A stretch of 64,000 bases of DNA from Myxococcales bacterium (lineage in GTDB: Bacteria; Myxococcota_A; Polyangia; Haliangiales; Haliangiaceae): the NCBI GenBank assembly GCA_947483555.1, contig CANKMW010000003.1, forward strand, positions 106,123 through 170,122, written 5' to 3'. Numbering within the stretch: position 1 is the stretch's first letter; every line of letters starts with the position of its first letter. A program made the translations under genes and the position numbers. Below are positions 10,279-20,656 of the stretch, one piece after another. The notes under the pieces were generated by a model. The model worked only from the letters and a program-made list of their open reading frames with translations, was not told where the DNA came from and searched no databases.

Positions 10279-12138
10279 CTACTTCGGCAACGACTGCCCG
10301 AAGCGACGCTGGTAGTCGTCGGCGAGGGTGGTCCAGGCGGCGGTGTCCCGGGTCCGGCCCAGCGCCTTGCCCAGCGCGCGGTAGGCCTGGGCCAGCTCGG
10401 GGTCAGCGGTGATCGCCGCCCGCAGCGACGTGATGGCGCGGCTGTCCTTGCGGGCCTGGAGCGCCATCACGCCCTCGAGGTAGTGGGCCCAGGCGGCGCC
10501 GCTCCAGGCCGCGATCGCCTGCGCGCACAGCTTCTTCGCGGCCGCGGTCTCGCCCTGGCGCAGGTGCAGGTCGCAGCGCGCGCCCAGGATGCCGGGCGCG
10601 CCTTTCCACTTCTTCTCGGCGGCGCGGGCCCGGGCCTGGGCCTGGCCGATCTTGCCGGCGTAGACGAGGTCGAGCAGCTCGCGGACCGCGGCGACGTAGG
10701 CGCCCTCGTCGGCGGGCGTGATCTTCCAGCGCCGGGCGTCGGGCGGCAGGCCGTAGCGCGCCCGGGTGCGGGTCGCCCACTCGGTCACCGGATGGGTGCC
10801 GGCGTTGGTGATCGCGGCCGAGCGCGCCGCCGCGGCTTCGGCCTGCGTGATGCGCCCGGTGGCCTGATAGATGGCGGCGATCCGATCCCACACCGGCGCC
10901 CGCTCGGCGGCGCGCTCCTCGACCTGCGCCACCAGCTCGAGGGCGTGCGGGCGATCGTTGGCGGACAGGAAGGCCTCGACCCGCGCCAGGTACGGCCGCG
11001 GATCGTCGGGCGTGATCTCGGTGGCCCGCGTGCACGCGGTGACCGCGGCCTCCGAGCCGGGGCCGGTGGCGCCGATGTGGACCTCGCAGATCGCCTGCCG
11101 GATCTCGGCGGTGGCGGGATACGCGGCGACCAAGGCGTCGAGCTCGGCGAGCGCCTCGGCGGACTTGCCCTGGCGCGCCAGCGACTGGGCCCGCTTGAAC
11201 TGATCGTAGGCCGCCGGTGGGACCGGGATGTCGGGCGCCGCCATGCCGCCGCCGCCGACCGGCGCGCTGTTCATCGTGGCGCGCAGGTGGACCAGCGCCT
11301 GCTGCTTCTCGTCGTTGTCCCAGCCACCCCACGCGGTGGCGTCGAGGTAGCCGACCATGCGCCCGGCGAGCTCGCGCAGGTTCTGCTCGGTCGCCGGCTT
11401 GAGCCGCTCGTCGAGAACGATCTGGGCCAGCTCGAGACAGCGATCGGACAGCATCCGCATCTCGACGGCATACGCGGCGTGCATGATCCAGGCGGCGTCG
11501 AGCTCGTGGATGCCGCCCAGGGTGTGCACCAGCTCGTGGATGAGCACCACGGTCTGCTTGTGGCGGCGGCGAGCCTGATGCACGACCTCGCGTTCGTCGC
11601 CGCTGGTGTCGGGGTAGGCCTGCGCGAACATCGTGCGCTCACCGGCGTCGGCGTAGCCGCGCACCACGACGTGGCGGCCGAGCGGACGCGCCATGCCGAT
11701 CTGGTCGAACGACGACGACACGTTCGACAGCGACGACACGTAGCCGATCACCCAGCCGACGTCGTCGCCCGGGTCCCGGGCCTCGAGCGACTCGAGCACC
11801 TCGGTCACCGAGCGGTCGGCGGACCGCACGTCCCAGGGCTCGAACGCGATCACGTCGAGCCGCAACCCGAGCGCCGGGACCAGGAACTGGTTGGCGTCGT
11901 CGAGCTGCTCCTCGAGCTGGGCCCGCCAGCGGACGTTCTGGGCCCGGAAGTCCTCGTCGACCCAGACCCGCACCTTCATCACCCGCGGATCCTTGGCCCA
12001 CGGCACCGTGGTCTCGAGCGGCAACGGCGTCGCGCGCCGGAGCTCGTGGCGCTGCAGCTTCTTGGTGTCGGGACCGATCGTCCCACCGAAGCAAGCGCCG
12101 ACGGCGATCGCGATGGTCAGGACGGCGCCGGCTCGCAC
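10279..12138 (-). CDS. lipoprotein with metzincin-like zinc site and TPR repeats
   Basis: A 619-residue protein with a short signal peptide and lipobox ending at Cys16. The first half contains HELVHTLGGIH (201-211), an HExxHxxGxxH zinc-binding motif with three His ligands, followed shortly by WIM as a possible Met-turn. This is the metzincin metalloprotease arrangement. From about residue 310 the protein consists of TPR repeats (SLARQGKSAEALAELDALVA and later copies). It would act in the periplasm or at the outer membrane, with the repeats selecting partners. The next gene downstream is the FHA protein, 37 bases away. Protease activity is inferred from the motif; I do not recognise a characterised homologue. 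Confidence 0.7.
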   Translation of the reverse strand: MRAGAVLTIAIAVGACFGGTIGPDTKKLQRHELRRATPLPLETTVPWAKDPRVMKVRVWVDEDFRAQNVRWRAQLEEQLDDANQFLVPALGLRLDVIAFEPWDVRSADRSVTEVLESLEARDPGDDVGWVIGYVSSLSNVSSSFDQIGMARPLGRHVVVRGYADAGERTMFAQAYPDTSGDEREVVHQARRRHKQTVVLIHELVHTLGGIHELDAAWIMHAAYAVEMRMLSDRCLELAQIVLDERLKPATEQNLRELAGRMVGYLDATAWGGWDNDEKQQALVHLRATMNSAPVGGGGMAAPDIPVPPAAYDQFKRAQSLARQGKSAEALAELDALVAAYPATAEIRQAICEVHIGATGPGSEAAVTACTRATEITPDDPRPYLARVEAFLSANDRPHALELVAQVEERAAERAPVWDRIAAIYQATGRITQAEAAAARSAAITNAGTHPVTEWATRTRARYGLPPDARRWKITPADEGAYVAAVRELLDLVYAGKIGQAQARARAAEKKWKGAPGILGARCDLHLRQGETAAAKKLCAQAIAAWSGAAWAHYLEGVMALQARKDSRAITSLRAAITADPELAQAYRALGKALGRTRDTAAWTTLADDYQRRFGQSLPK

Positions 12139-12165
12139 GCCTCGAAGCTAGCAGGTCCGAGACCG

Positions 12166-12642
12166 TCAGGCGGCGATGCGCGTGAACAGCGGCTCGTGGG
12201 TCTGGCGAGCGCCGTAGTGGACCATCACGGGGGTACCGACGAACTCGAGTCCGACCACGAAGTCGTCGCCCTCATGCTCCTCGCGCAGCCACAGCACCCT
12301 GGCCTTGAACCGATACGAACGATGCGCGTCCTCGTCTTCGAGCACCAGCTCGACGGCGTCGCCGGGTTCGGCGTAGGGCGCCGATCGGCAGACCACACCA
12401 CCAGGCGCCAGCTCGGTGACCGAGACGGTGTCGTTGAGCTTGCCGCCGCGGAGCACGCCGCTGAGGTCGACGCGCTGGCGGCTGAAGCGGCGACCTTCGC
12501 GCGCCCGCTGGTCCTCGGCGCTGGCCGCGAAATGCGCCTCGAGCTCGGTGAGCTGGTCGATCTCGTCGATCGACAGGCCAGCGCCCGACGCACCCTTCCC
12601 GATCAGCAATCGGTACTGGTACACGTTCTCGAGCGCCGACAT
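12166..12642 (-). CDS. PilZ-domain protein
   Basis: A 158-residue protein when started at the ATG giving MSALENVYQYRLLIG; a longer frame exists upstream but reads as non-coding. The N-terminal 50 residues are helical. The PilZ-like part begins with SRQRVDLSG, resembling the RxxxR-type c-di-GMP-binding start, and continues with an alternating beta pattern (VSVTELAPGGVVCRSA; DAVELVL; FKARVLWL). It may sense c-di-GMP, and a diguanylate cyclase is encoded elsewhere in the window. It lies divergent from rarA across a 216-base spacer, where I see no clear promoter motif. Confidence 0.65.
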   Translation of the reverse strand: MSALENVYQYRLLIGKGASGAGLSIDEIDQLTELEAHFAASAEDQRAREGRRFSRQRVDLSGVLRGGKLNDTVSVTELAPGGVVCRSAPYAEPGDAVELVLEDEDAHRSYRFKARVLWLREEHEGDDFVVGLEFVGTPVMVHYGARQTHEPLFTRIAA

Positions 12643-12858
12643 GCTTGACAGTAAAGCAAGGCGGGTGCCACGCCCGATGACGCCCTCGGCTGGGGCTAAC
12701 TGCGCGAAAGTTCCGATCGGGTGGGGAGTCCCGACCATCGCGGTGGCCGGGTTTCCCGTCACCAGGTATCCCCACCGTGTGTCGAGCTCGCGCAGCATTG
12801 ACACACCGGGACGCACACGCCCAAAGTCGCGTCAGTCCAGCTGGACGGCAGTCTTCCG

Positions 12859-14181
12859 ATGGATCTGTTCGCTCGCAACGCGGAGACCCGGCGGCTCAAC
12901 CAGCCGCTCGCCGAGCGCATGCGGCCGCAATCGCTGGCAGATTTCATCGGCCAGGAGCACCTGCTCGGGGCTGGTCGGCTGCTCGGGAAGCTGACACCGG
13001 GCCAGAACCTGCCGTCCTTGCTGCTCTGGGGGCCTCCTGGGACCGGAAAGACCACCCTGGCGCGTCTGCTGGCCGAGGCGGTGCGCGCACATTTCGTCAC
13101 GCTGTCGGCCGTCCAGGCGGGAGTGAAGGAGGTCCGGGAGGCGGTCGCCGAGGCGGCCACCCGGCGTGATCAGTTCGCGCGGCGCACGGTCCTGTTCATC
13201 GACGAGATCCATCGCTTCTCGCGCACCCAGCAGGACGCGCTCCTGCCGCATGTCGAGTCCGGCACCGTGACGCTGATCGGGGCGACCACGGAGAACCCGT
13301 CGTTCGGTGTGGTCGCCGCGTTGCTGTCGCGAGCGCGGGTGGTCCGCCTCGAGGCGCTGGGCGAGGAGGCGCTGCTGCAGATCCTGCGCCGCGCCCTGGC
13401 CGATCGCGACCGCGGCCTCGGCGCCCTGTCGGTGTCGATCGCCGACGCCGTGCTGGACGAGATCGCGGCGCTCGCCGGCGGCGATGGCCGGCGCGCGCTC
13501 GGAGTGCTCGAGGCTGCCGTCGACCTGGCCCGCGGCGACGGCGACGCCGCCACCGTGGAGCGGAGCCACGTGATCGAGGCGGCCCAGACCCGCGCCCTGG
13601 CGTACGACAAGGCCGGCGACGAGCACTACGCCGTGATCAGCGCCTTCATCAAGAGCATGCGCGGCACCGATCCGGACGCCGCCGCGTACTGGCTGGCGCG
13701 GATGCTCGAGGCCGGCGAGGATCCGCGCTTCCTGCTCCGGCGCATGGTCATCTTCGCGTCCGAGGACGTCGGCAACGCCGATCCGCAGGCGCTGGTGGTG
13801 GCGGTGGCGGCGCTGCAGGCGTTCCAGCTGGTCGGGCTGCCCGAGGGGGCGCTGTGCCTGACCCAGACCGCGGTCTACCTGGCGTGCGCGCCCAAGTCGA
13901 ACACCGCCCTCACGACGTACGCGGCGGCCCGCAAGCTGGTGCGCGAGCGCGGTGCGCTCCCGGTGCCGCTCGAGCTGCGCAACGCCGCGACCGCGCTGGC
14001 CAGGACGATGGGGCACGGCGACGGCTACAAGTATCCTCACGACTTCGACGGCGCCTACGCCCCGACCGACCACTTGCCCGCCGAGCTGGTCGGGACCCCG
14101 ATCTACCAGCCCACCGGATCGGGATTCGAGGCCGGTATGCGGGCGCGGCTGGAAGCGCTGGCGGCCGGTCGCAAGCGGTAG
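12859..14181 (+). CDS. rarA: replication-associated recombination protein A (RarA/MgsA), AAA+ ATPase
   Basis: 440 residues, the usual length. RarA is a clamp-loader-like ATPase that acts at stalled replication forks. The start MDLFARNAETRRLNQPLAERMRP is typical of the family. Walker A GPPGTGKT lies at 58-65 and Walker B with DEIH around 115-118; ATTENPSF is the sensor 1 region, and the C-terminal tetramerisation part contains SAFIKSMRGTDPDAA and SEDVGNADP. The gene stands alone between the divergent PilZ gene and a small unknown gene. Confidence 0.95.
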   Translation: MDLFARNAETRRLNQPLAERMRPQSLADFIGQEHLLGAGRLLGKLTPGQNLPSLLLWGPPGTGKTTLARLLAEAVRAHFVTLSAVQAGVKEVREAVAEAATRRDQFARRTVLFIDEIHRFSRTQQDALLPHVESGTVTLIGATTENPSFGVVAALLSRARVVRLEALGEEALLQILRRALADRDRGLGALSVSIADAVLDEIAALAGGDGRRALGVLEAAVDLARGDGDAATVERSHVIEAAQTRALAYDKAGDEHYAVISAFIKSMRGTDPDAAAYWLARMLEAGEDPRFLLRRMVIFASEDVGNADPQALVVAVAALQAFQLVGLPEGALCLTQTAVYLACAPKSNTALTTYAAARKLVRERGALPVPLELRNAATALARTMGHGDGYKYPHDFDGAYAPTDHLPAELVGTPIYQPTGSGFEAGMRARLEALAAGRKR

Positions 14182-14268
14182 CGAGAACCGACCGCCAACC
14201 GACCGCCGGCCGGTCCCCGGCCCACGAAGGTAGCGGCGCAGGCCATCCCCGTGATAACTCTCGGGTCG

Positions 14269-14535
14269 ATGTCCGCCGCCCTCGACCCGACCCAGGAGGA
14301 GCTGTTCCTGGGCATCGCGTACGCGCTGTTCATGAACCGATTGCACGTCCTCCGCCTCACGGAGATCGTGAGGCTCGGGGTCCGGCCCAACCCCGAGGAC
14401 GGGGTGATGGACGTGCCCGAGCCGCTCGACGCCGAGCTCAAGCAGCAGGCCGTCGACTACGTGCTCAAGTGCTTCCCGCACAGCTTCGCGCGAAAGCTGG
14501 CGTCGTCGACGGCGAGCTGGCTGGCGCTGTCGTAG
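14269..14535 (+). CDS. small conserved-looking protein of unknown function
   Basis: An 88-residue protein if started at the ATG (MSAALDPTQEELFLG); an in-frame GTG at 14251 would add six residues. It is largely helical, with a hydrophobic central segment (FLGIAYALFMNRLHVLRLTEIVRLG) too polar overall for a clear membrane span, and a conserved-looking C-terminal helix with KCFPHSFARKL. No domain recognised. It follows rarA by about 90 bases on the same strand and has good GC3 bias, so it is probably real. Confidence 0.5.
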   Translation: MSAALDPTQEELFLGIAYALFMNRLHVLRLTEIVRLGVRPNPEDGVMDVPEPLDAELKQQAVDYVLKCFPHSFARKLASSTASWLALS

Positions 14536-14583
14536 ACGTGGTCGTGGCCCCGATGATCCGCGCCGCCCGATGATGCGCGCCGC

Positions 14584-15516
14584 ATGATGCGCGCCGTTCG
14601 TGCCGCCGCGGTCGTGCTGCTGGTGGCGTTCGCCGCCAGCGCCTGCGCCCGCACGCTGCCGCGCGATCCGAGCGCGGCGGCGCTGTATCGCGATCTCGAG
14701 CGCGAGGTGACGGTGGCGGCGGCGGGCGGCTGGAACATCGATCGACTCGAGGTGGAGGATCTGCTCGCCGACGCGCTCGGCTCGGTGTGCCGGGTCGATC
14801 CGCTGGCGCGGCGCGCGCTCGGGGTCTGGCTCGGCGAGCAGATCGCCGCCGCCGGTGGGCCGGTCGAGCGGGCCTGGCAGGCGCGCGGTCGCCGGCTCGG
14901 CAAGGTCGCCGACCTGCTGGTGCTGCACCGGGTCCAGCTGCTGCTCGACAGCGCCGACGCTGCGGCGCCGAGCGACTGCCCGTTCTGGGTCGAGCTCGAG
15001 GAGCCGTTCCGCGGTCGCCAGATCTCCGACCGCCGCTGGTCGATCATGATCGGCGGCGGCGGCAAGGGCATGATCGTGCACGAGGGCGATCGCACCGATT
15101 TCTCCGCCGGCGGCGCTGGCCGCCTGCTGGTCGGCCGCGGCTTCGGGTCGCGCTCGACGGTGTACGGCGGGCTCGAGCTGGGCGGGACGGCGTCGTTCCC
15201 CAAGGACGACCTCGGCAACCGGGGCGGGCTGGTGCTCGGGCTCGACGTGGTGGCGCCGCTGGTGTATCGCCACACGCTGACCAACGCCTACCTCGAGGTC
15301 GAGGCCGGCTGGTTGGGCCGCACCAGCGAGGACGATCTCGAACGCCTCGACCATGGCGTCCACGTCGGCGCATCGCTCGGCGGCCGTGCGCTGCGGACTC
15401 GCTTCTTCTTTCCCGGCGCCGCGCTGGGGCTGTCGTGGGAGCGCACGTTGACCGGCGATGCCGCCGTGACGACCGTGAAGCTCGGCGCCCGGGTGGCGTT
15501 CGATATCGATCTCTGA
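14584..15516 (+). CDS. lipoprotein, possible outer-membrane beta protein
   Basis: 310 residues with a signal peptide and lipobox ending at Cys21 (FAASAC). The first 130 residues of the mature part are helical. The C-terminal half alternates Gly-rich amphipathic strands (WSIMIGGGGKG, TVYGGLELGGTAS, LVLGLDVVAPLVY, NAYLEVEAGW) and ends in VAFDIDL, as small outer-membrane barrels do. Function unknown. The start region sits in a threefold repeat of an ATG-containing 14-mer, so the exact start is uncertain. Confidence 0.6.
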   Translation: MMRAVRAAAVVLLVAFAASACARTLPRDPSAAALYRDLEREVTVAAAGGWNIDRLEVEDLLADALGSVCRVDPLARRALGVWLGEQIAAAGGPVERAWQARGRRLGKVADLLVLHRVQLLLDSADAAAPSDCPFWVELEEPFRGRQISDRRWSIMIGGGGKGMIVHEGDRTDFSAGGAGRLLVGRGFGSRSTVYGGLELGGTASFPKDDLGNRGGLVLGLDVVAPLVYRHTLTNAYLEVEAGWLGRTSEDDLERLDHGVHVGASLGGRALRTRFFFPGAALGLSWERTLTGDAAVTTVKLGARVAFDIDL

Positions 15517-15540
15517 CCGTGACCGGTCGCGGCCCGCTGG

Positions 15541-16496
15541 TCAGCCGCCGAACGTGCGCCGCAGCAGCGCGATCGCGCGCGGCGCCAGGGTCTCGCCGCG
15601 CCAGGCTACGGCGCGGCTGACCACCAGGGCCTTGTCGGCGCGACCGAGGCGGGGTCGTCTGGCGAACAGGTCGGGGCCGGCGGCGGCGATCTTGTCGAGG
15701 ATGCGCCCGCCGCCATGCCACATGAGCGCCAGCTCGACGGCGAGGTCGGCGCTGACCAGCTCGGGGAGCGGGCGGCCGCGCTCGAGCAGGGCGCGGGTGC
15801 GCGCCACCAGGTAGCGCACCAGCGCCCCGACCTGCGGTGTGGCGCGGCGGCTGGCGATGTCGGCCTCGGTCACGCCGAAATGGCGCAGATCCTCGGCCGG
15901 GATGTAGACCCGGCCCCGCGCCCAGTCGGCGGGCATGTCCTGGATCAGGCGCGCCATGGCGAGGCCGCTCGACAGGTCGTCGGCGTAGGCGTGCAGCTCG
16001 GGGGCCCGATAGCCGCCGATGTACAGCAGCACGTGGCCGACCGGCTCGGCGGCCTGCCGGGTGTAGCTGCGCAGCTCGTTCCAGGTCGCGTAACGCCGGA
16101 CCTCGAGATCGGTCCGGAAGCCGGACATCAGTTGCGTGAACTCGACGATCGGCAGCGAGAAGCGCTTGATGGTGTCGGCGAGCGCGATGAACACCGGGTG
16201 ATCCGGCGCCTTGCCGTAGTAGGTCTCGTGGAGGAGCTCCTCCCAGCGATCGAGCTCGCGGGTGCGGCGGCCCTCGTAGGCGGCCTCGTCGGCGAAGTCG
16301 TCGGCGACCCGGGCGAACGCGAACATCGCCCAGATGTGCTTGCGCAGGTGCGAGCGCGCGAAGATCGACGCCACCGGGAAGTTGTGGTGGCGAGCGTGAC
16401 ACAGCGCCTCGCAGTAGCCGTAACAGGCGTCGAGCTCGAGGCTGGGCGGCAACGGCACGGCCTGGGCGGGAGCACGACGATCGCCAATGCGCTGGA

Positions 16497-16500
<4 letters not shown>
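15541..16500 (-). CDS. hpnC: squalene/phytoene synthase family enzyme, HpnC-like
   Basis: 319 residues. The HpnC family acts on farnesyl diphosphate in the HpnC-HpnD-HpnE route to squalene, giving hydroxysqualene. Evidence: HHNFPVAS near residue 40, first Asp-rich motif DDFADE (67-72), and the second motif region LIQDMPADWARGRVYIPAEDL near 185-205, whose QDxxxDW form matches HpnC rather than phytoene synthase. The GTG start overlaps the mvaA stop (GTGA), so it is the last gene of the mevalonate operon and uses the prenyl diphosphates made by it. No hpnD or hpnE is in the window. Phytoene synthase is the alternative, judged less likely. Confidence 0.8.
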
Positions 16501-17783
<1,283 letters not shown>

Positions 17784-17793
17784 CAACGTGACG

Positions 17794-18738
17794 CTACTCG
17801 CCGTCGGGGTCGAAGTCCACGCCGGTCGGGTCGATGGCCAGGTGAAGCGGCCACAGTCCGGCCTGGACGATGGCGGTGTCGAGGGCGGCGGTGGTGATCG
17901 TGCGCGGCGCGGCGATCGCCAGCACGTCACCACCACCGGCGCCGGTGGTCTTGCAGGCGGCGCCCAGCGGCGCCAGGTGCGCCGCCAGCTCGGCGACCGA
18001 CGGCGGCACCAGCGCCACGCCGGTCGCGGTCGCCAGCGCGTCCATCGCGCGGGCGCCGGCACGGAAGGCGGCGACCGCATCGACCGCGGCGCCGGCACCG
18101 GCCAGCGCCACCGCGGCGCGGGTGATCGAGGTCAGGGCGTCGTCGATGGCGGTGCCGGGTCGGGCGCGCGCCGCCTGCACCGCCGCCACCAGCGACGCGG
18201 TGTCGGCGGGGACGCCGGTCCACGCGAAGTGCAGCCGCAGATCGGTGGGCAGGGTCAGGCGTTGCACCGCGCCAGCCCAAAAGCCGATCACGCCGCCGTG
18301 GCTGGCCGCGATCACGTCGGCGCCGCTGCCGGCCGCGCCCTGGCCGGCCTGGGCTCGAGCGTGAGCCTCGAGCGACAGGCGAATCACGAGCGCGAGGTCA
18401 TCTCGAAGCTGGTCCCCGCCGGCCAGTCGCACCGCCGCGACCGTGGCGGCCGCCGACGAACCGAGGCCTAGCTTGCGGTCGCCGTCGGAGAGCGCGCGGG
18501 TGTCGACCTCGATGGTGTCGAAGCTGCGCGCCGCCGTGTCGCCGAGCACGGCGCGCACCACGTCCCGCGCCGCGGCCAGGAACGGCGACAATGGTGCGCT
18601 CGGCCGCGCCGTGTGGCGGGCCACCGCCCGGCGGTCGACGGCGGCGACGACCGCGAGCCCGCCGTCGAGCACGGCGTACTCGCCGGCCAGCATGACCTTG
18701 CCGGGTGCGGTGGCGATCGCGGACCGCGGCGCGCTCAC
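17794..18738 (-). CDS. mvaK2: phosphomevalonate kinase (GHMP kinase)
   Basis: 314 residues. It phosphorylates mevalonate-5-phosphate to the diphosphate. GHMP motifs are clear: GEYAVLDGG near residue 20, the ATP-binding LGLGSSAAATVA near 90, and the C-terminal KTTGAGGGD, whose GAGGGD form is typical of phosphomevalonate kinases. A middle segment GQGAAGSGADV also fits. The GTG start overlaps the mvaD stop (GTGA). It completes the pathway with the mevalonate kinase and decarboxylase genes alongside. Confidence 0.85.
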   Translation of the reverse strand: MSAPRSAIATAPGKVMLAGEYAVLDGGLAVVAAVDRRAVARHTARPSAPLSPFLAAARDVVRAVLGDTAARSFDTIEVDTRALSDGDRKLGLGSSAAATVAAVRLAGGDQLRDDLALVIRLSLEAHARAQAGQGAAGSGADVIAASHGGVIGFWAGAVQRLTLPTDLRLHFAWTGVPADTASLVAAVQAARARPGTAIDDALTSITRAAVALAGAGAAVDAVAAFRAGARAMDALATATGVALVPPSVAELAAHLAPLGAACKTTGAGGGDVLAIAAPRTITTAALDTAIVQAGLWPLHLAIDPTGVDFDPDGE

Positions 18739-19739
18739 GCCGCCCCTGCCGGCACGATCTCGGCGGGACCGCCGGCGGCGGCGATGGTCACGGCGGTGAC
18801 GCCCGCGACGGCCGCCATCGCCTGCGCGACCGCGACCGCATCGTCGCTGGTGGTCAGCACCTTCACGTGGGGACCGGCGTCCATGGTCGCCCACGCCGCG
18901 CGGCCGGCGGCGCGCAACGCCCGCACCTCGGCCAGCGCGGCCAGGGTCGCCGGCTGCCAGTAGATGATCGCGGGCCGGGCGGCGATCGCCGAGGCGTGCA
19001 TGGCCAGCGCGTTGGCTTCCGCGATCTCGCCGAGCGCGGCCAGATCATCGCGCGCGAGCGCGTCCTCGGCGGCGACCAGATCGCGCGGCACCACGGCGAG
19101 CCAGCCGGCGTACAGCGGCGAGGTCTCGGCGCAGTGCTCCATGGCGTCGCGGGAGCCGTGGCTCTTGACCGCGCCGCCGCCGACCTCGGCGACGATCATG
19201 CGGACCCGCGCCGCCAGCGCCGCGGTGTCGATCGGGCGCGCGACGGCGTCTTCGCCGTCGGCGCGGGTGCCGGCGTCCATGCGCACGAAGCCGCCGAAGA
19301 TCGAGCGCGCGGCCGAACCCGAGCCCAGGCGCGACAGCCGCGACAGCGCCGCGTCGTCGAGGTCGAGGCCGGCGGCCCGGCTGGCGGCGACGGCCAGGGC
19401 CGCGAAGCCGGATGCCGACGACGCCAGCCCCGAGGCGGTCGGGAAGTGGTTGATGGTGTCGATCGACGCCCGGCTCGTGATCCCGGCCAGCGCCCGCACC
19501 CGATCGAGGAAGACCGACGCTCGCCCGAGCATCGCCGCCGGCGCCGGCGCGCCGCCGAGGCGCATCTGGTCGTCGGCGAGGCCGTCGTCGAACCGCACCG
19601 TCGTCACGGTGGTCAGGGCGTCGAGGGTGAGCGACAGGCTGCCGGCGGCGGGCAGGTTGAGCGCGGCGTCGCGCTTGCCCCAGTACTTGACCAGCGCGAT
19701 GTTGGCGCACGCGCGGGCGGTGGCCATCGCGGCGCTCAC
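18735..19739 (-). CDS. mvaD: diphosphomevalonate decarboxylase
   Basis: 334 residues. It converts diphosphomevalonate to isopentenyl diphosphate using ATP. The start contains ANIALVKYWGKRD and GSLSLTLD, family signatures; SGLASSASGFAALA is the phosphate-binding loop and GSGSAARSIFGGFV follows; MDAGPHVKVLTT near the C-terminus is also typical. I used the GTG that overlaps the mvaK1 stop, matching the operon's pattern; an ATG four codons later is equally possible. Confidence 0.93.
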   Translation of the reverse strand: MSAAMATARACANIALVKYWGKRDAALNLPAAGSLSLTLDALTTVTTVRFDDGLADDQMRLGGAPAPAAMLGRASVFLDRVRALAGITSRASIDTINHFPTASGLASSASGFAALAVAASRAAGLDLDDAALSRLSRLGSGSAARSIFGGFVRMDAGTRADGEDAVARPIDTAALAARVRMIVAEVGGGAVKSHGSRDAMEHCAETSPLYAGWLAVVPRDLVAAEDALARDDLAALGEIAEANALAMHASAIAARPAIIYWQPATLAALAEVRALRAAGRAAWATMDAGPHVKVLTTSDDAVAVAQAMAAVAGVTAVTIAAAGGPAEIVPAGAA

Positions 19740-20656
19740 GCCGGCACGCCGACCCGGGTGACGAACCCGTCGGTGCCCATCGCGCGCCACGCGGCCAGCA
19801 CCGCGTCCTCGCGGCCCGGTGCCAGCGCGATCACGGCACCACCGCCGCCGCCGCCGGTGAGCTTGGCGCCACACGCGCCGGCGGCGGCGGCGGCGGCGAC
19901 CATGGCGTCGAGGATCGGCGCCGACACGCCGAGCCCGCTCAACCGAGCGTGGGCGGCGGTGAACAGCTCGCCCAGCGCGCTCAGGTCGACCGCCGGGGCG
20001 GCGACCAGCGCGGCGGCACAGGTGGCGGCGGCACCCAGCGCCTCGAGCTCGGCGTCGACGGCCGCCGGCCGCGCGGCGCGGGCCTGGGCGACCCGGGCCA
20101 CCATGGCGGCGGTCGATCGCGGCTGTCCGGACAGGCCGATCAAGACCGGCAGCGGCGCCGCCGCGATCGCCACCAGGCCGTGCCCGCGGCGATAGAGGCC
20201 GAGGCCGCCCCGGTTGGCGATCGCGACGTCGATGCCGCTCGGGTTGCCGTGGAAACAGCGCTCGGCGCGGTTCGCGATCTCCTCGAGGGCGGCGTCGTCG
20301 AGCGCGCGCCCGGTGGCGGCGGCGAGGGCGCGCGTCAACGCGACCGCCAGCGCCGCCGACGAACCCAGGCCGGCGGCGGGCGGCACGTCGGCCGCGCCCT
20401 CGATCGTCGCGGCGGTCACGTCGAGCGCGCCGGCGACCGTGGCCAGCGCGCGCGCCACCGGATGGTCGTCGCCAGCGTTGACGCGCAGGTCCCAGCCGCC
20501 GATGTGCAGCGTCAGATCGGTGGCGTCGGTGAGGGTCGCGGTCAGGGTGACGCCGCACGCCAGCGCACCGGCCAGCGCGGGATGGCCGTACACCGCCGCA
20601 TGCTCGCCGACGAGGATGACCTTGCCGTGGCCCGTGCTCGACCCGGTCGCTGTCAT
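19736..20656 (-). CDS. mvaK1: mevalonate kinase (GHMP kinase)
   Basis: 306 residues. It phosphorylates mevalonate at the 5 position. Motifs: GKVILVGEHAAVYGHPAL near residue 12, the ATP loop PPAAGLGSSAALAVAL near 90, NPSGIDVAIANRGG, and C-terminal GAKLTGGGGGGAVI. The GEHAAVYG and FHGNPSGID segments mark it as mevalonate kinase rather than the phosphomevalonate enzyme. The start ATG overlaps the fni stop (ATGA). Confidence 0.9.
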   Translation of the reverse strand: MTATGSSTGHGKVILVGEHAAVYGHPALAGALACGVTLTATLTDATDLTLHIGGWDLRVNAGDDHPVARALATVAGALDVTAATIEGAADVPPAAGLGSSAALAVALTRALAAATGRALDDAALEEIANRAERCFHGNPSGIDVAIANRGGLGLYRRGHGLVAIAAAPLPVLIGLSGQPRSTAAMVARVAQARAARPAAVDAELEALGAAATCAAALVAAPAVDLSALGELFTAAHARLSGLGVSAPILDAMVAAAAAAGACGAKLTGGGGGGAVIALAPGREDAVLAAWRAMGTDGFVTRVGVPA

